From Candidatus Brocadiaceae bacterium (GTDB taxonomy: Bacteria > Planctomycetota > Brocadiia > SM23-32), in assembly GCA_003567495.1 (NCBI GenBank), contig PWZK01000261.1:1-12608 (forward strand): a stretch of DNA of 12,608 nucleotides. Reading direction: 5' to 3'. Positions 11,872 to 12,608 of the stretch are shown piece after piece. Each line of letters opens with the position of its first letter. Position 1 is the first letter of the stretch. Below the pieces are notes generated by a model that was not told the origin of the DNA, made no database searches, and saw only the letters and a program-made list of their open reading frames with translations. Made by a program: the position numbers and the translations under genes.

Positions 11872-12608
11872 TTATCCTTTTACTACACCAAGCGGTCTGA
11901 GGCGTGCTATTTTTCTCGTAATACCTGCACCTTCCATAACATTTACCACTGATTCCACATCTTTGTAAGCATAAGGCATTTCTTCGGCGATTGTTCTTTT
12001 TCCATGCGCCCTGACAATTACCCCAAGGTCCTTCATATCTTGCAAAAGGTTACGTCCCCTGGAATCCTCTATCGCACTCTTTCGGCTCATGGTTCTGCCT
12101 GCTCCGTGACATGTGCTGGCCCATGTCCGGCTGTCAGCCTGTTTTGTGCCGGCGAGCAGATACGATGCCGTGCCCATATCGCCCGGTATAAGGACAGGCT
12201 GTCCGGTTTCAGCGTAATCGGCGGGAAGTTCCGGCCTGCCCGGCGCAAAGGCACGGGTGGCGCCTTTCCTGTGAACGCAGAGTGTTTTCTCGACGCCGCT
12301 GCAGGAATGCCGTTCAAATTTGGCTATATTGTGACACACGTCGTATATCTGTCGCCACCCCAATCCTCCGCGGCCGGTGCCAAAAACACGGGAGAACGCC
12401 TGCAATGCGAGCGCCTGTATTATCTGCCGGTTGCACCATGCAAAATTAGCCGCCGCCGCCATCGCTTTATAATAGCTGCCGGCTTCCGGACTGCCAAGCG
12501 GTGCGCATGCAAGCTGGCGGTCGGGCAGGTCGATGCCGTATTTCCGGGCCGCCCCCTGCATAACTTTCAGGTAATCGCTGCATATCTGGTGTCCGAAACC
12601 GCGCGAAC
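11872..12608 (-). CDS. rtcB: RtcB RNA ligase, 5' truncated
   Basis: The C-terminal 245 residues of the GTP- and Mn-dependent RNA ligase that joins 2',3'-cyclic phosphate and 5'-hydroxyl RNA ends in RNA repair or tRNA healing. The frame runs off the right edge, where SRGFGHQICSDYLKVMQG continues the conserved GSRGLGHQ block. Further motifs are NFAWCNRQ, YDVCHNIAK (metal-binding His), VHRKGATRAF, IPGDMGTASY and CHGAGRTMSR, whose His (codon 12106-12108) is the guanylylated residue in the family. The C-terminus is complete, ending LRPLGVVKG. NFAWCNRQ differs from the usual NYAxANRQ by a Cys. It is transcribed towards the MnmE-like gene and could be co-transcribed with it. Confidence 0.95.
   Translation of the reverse strand, partial: SRGFGHQICSDYLKVMQGAARKYGIDLPDRQLACAPLGSPEAGSYYKAMAAAANFAWCNRQIIQALALQAFSRVFGTGRGGLGWRQIYDVCHNIAKFERHSCSGVEKTLCVHRKGATRAFAPGRPELPADYAETGQPVLIPGDMGTASYLLAGTKQADSRTWASTCHGAGRTMSRKSAIEDSRGRNLLQDMKDLGVIVRAHGKRTIAEEMPYAYKDVESVVNVMEGAGITRKIARLRPLGVVKG

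Noticed and set aside
1..12608. CRISPR array, tRNA or rRNA genes.
   Set aside because: No regularly spaced direct repeats were seen, no T-loop (GGTTCRANYCC) in a cloverleaf context, and no rRNA-like stretch.

Overview
The window looks like a chromosomal segment of a bacterium from the PVC superphylum (Planctomycetota, Verrucomicrobiota, Lentisphaerota, Kiritimatiellota or a neighbouring candidate phylum). The best single pointer is a small basic protein at 8340-8597 that resembles a family I know only from this group. A type I sulfatase beside a uroporphyrinogen-decarboxylase-like (URO-D) protein fits the same assignment. No rRNA, tRNA, CRISPR array, transposase or phage gene was seen.

Layout, left to right. 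The 3' part of a divergent phosphohexomutase runs off the left edge (1-935). It is followed by a TRIC/UPF0126 membrane protein (976-1626) whose end overlaps miaB (1580-2926). After a repeat-filled gap comes a glycerate 2-kinase (3264-4397). A gene-free stretch of about 690 bp (4398-5084) holds a terminator, large palindromes, a structured repeat block and a good promoter. It leads into a cytoplasmic-looking sulfatase (5085-6389) and a URO-D-family protein (6499-7641). A perfect sigma70-type promoter (7706-7734) then precedes a membrane-anchored SPOR-like protein (7807-8238) and the small basic protein. A PLP aminotransferase (8747-9853) and a COG2426-type membrane protein (9966-10487) follow. 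The right end is on the minus strand: rtcB (12608-11872, cut by the right edge) and a short, C-terminally reduced MnmE-like GTPase (11706-10474).

Functional themes. Three genes concern tRNA or RNA metabolism (miaB, the MnmE-like GTPase, rtcB). The sulfatase and URO-D pair looks like a small catabolic unit. Glycerate kinase feeds glycerate into lower glycolysis. The genes are mostly single units or pairs, not one long operon.

The most notable signal is not a gene. Several intergenic gaps carry members of one dispersed element family. Its ends share a terminus close to CCCGC(A/T)TATTTCA, in inverted orientation at the two ends. Nine termini can be seen. At three genes (miaB, the small basic protein, the aminotransferase) the stop codon TAA is the first three bases of the terminus TAACCCGC. 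One element is a compact 83-bp form (9851-9933). Another (2923-3261) has the same two arms but carries about 263 bp of other repeats exactly between them. A second, independent repeat end (GAGCCTGTTGCACAA) brackets the 4399-5039 stretch and occurs once more before the MnmE-like gene.
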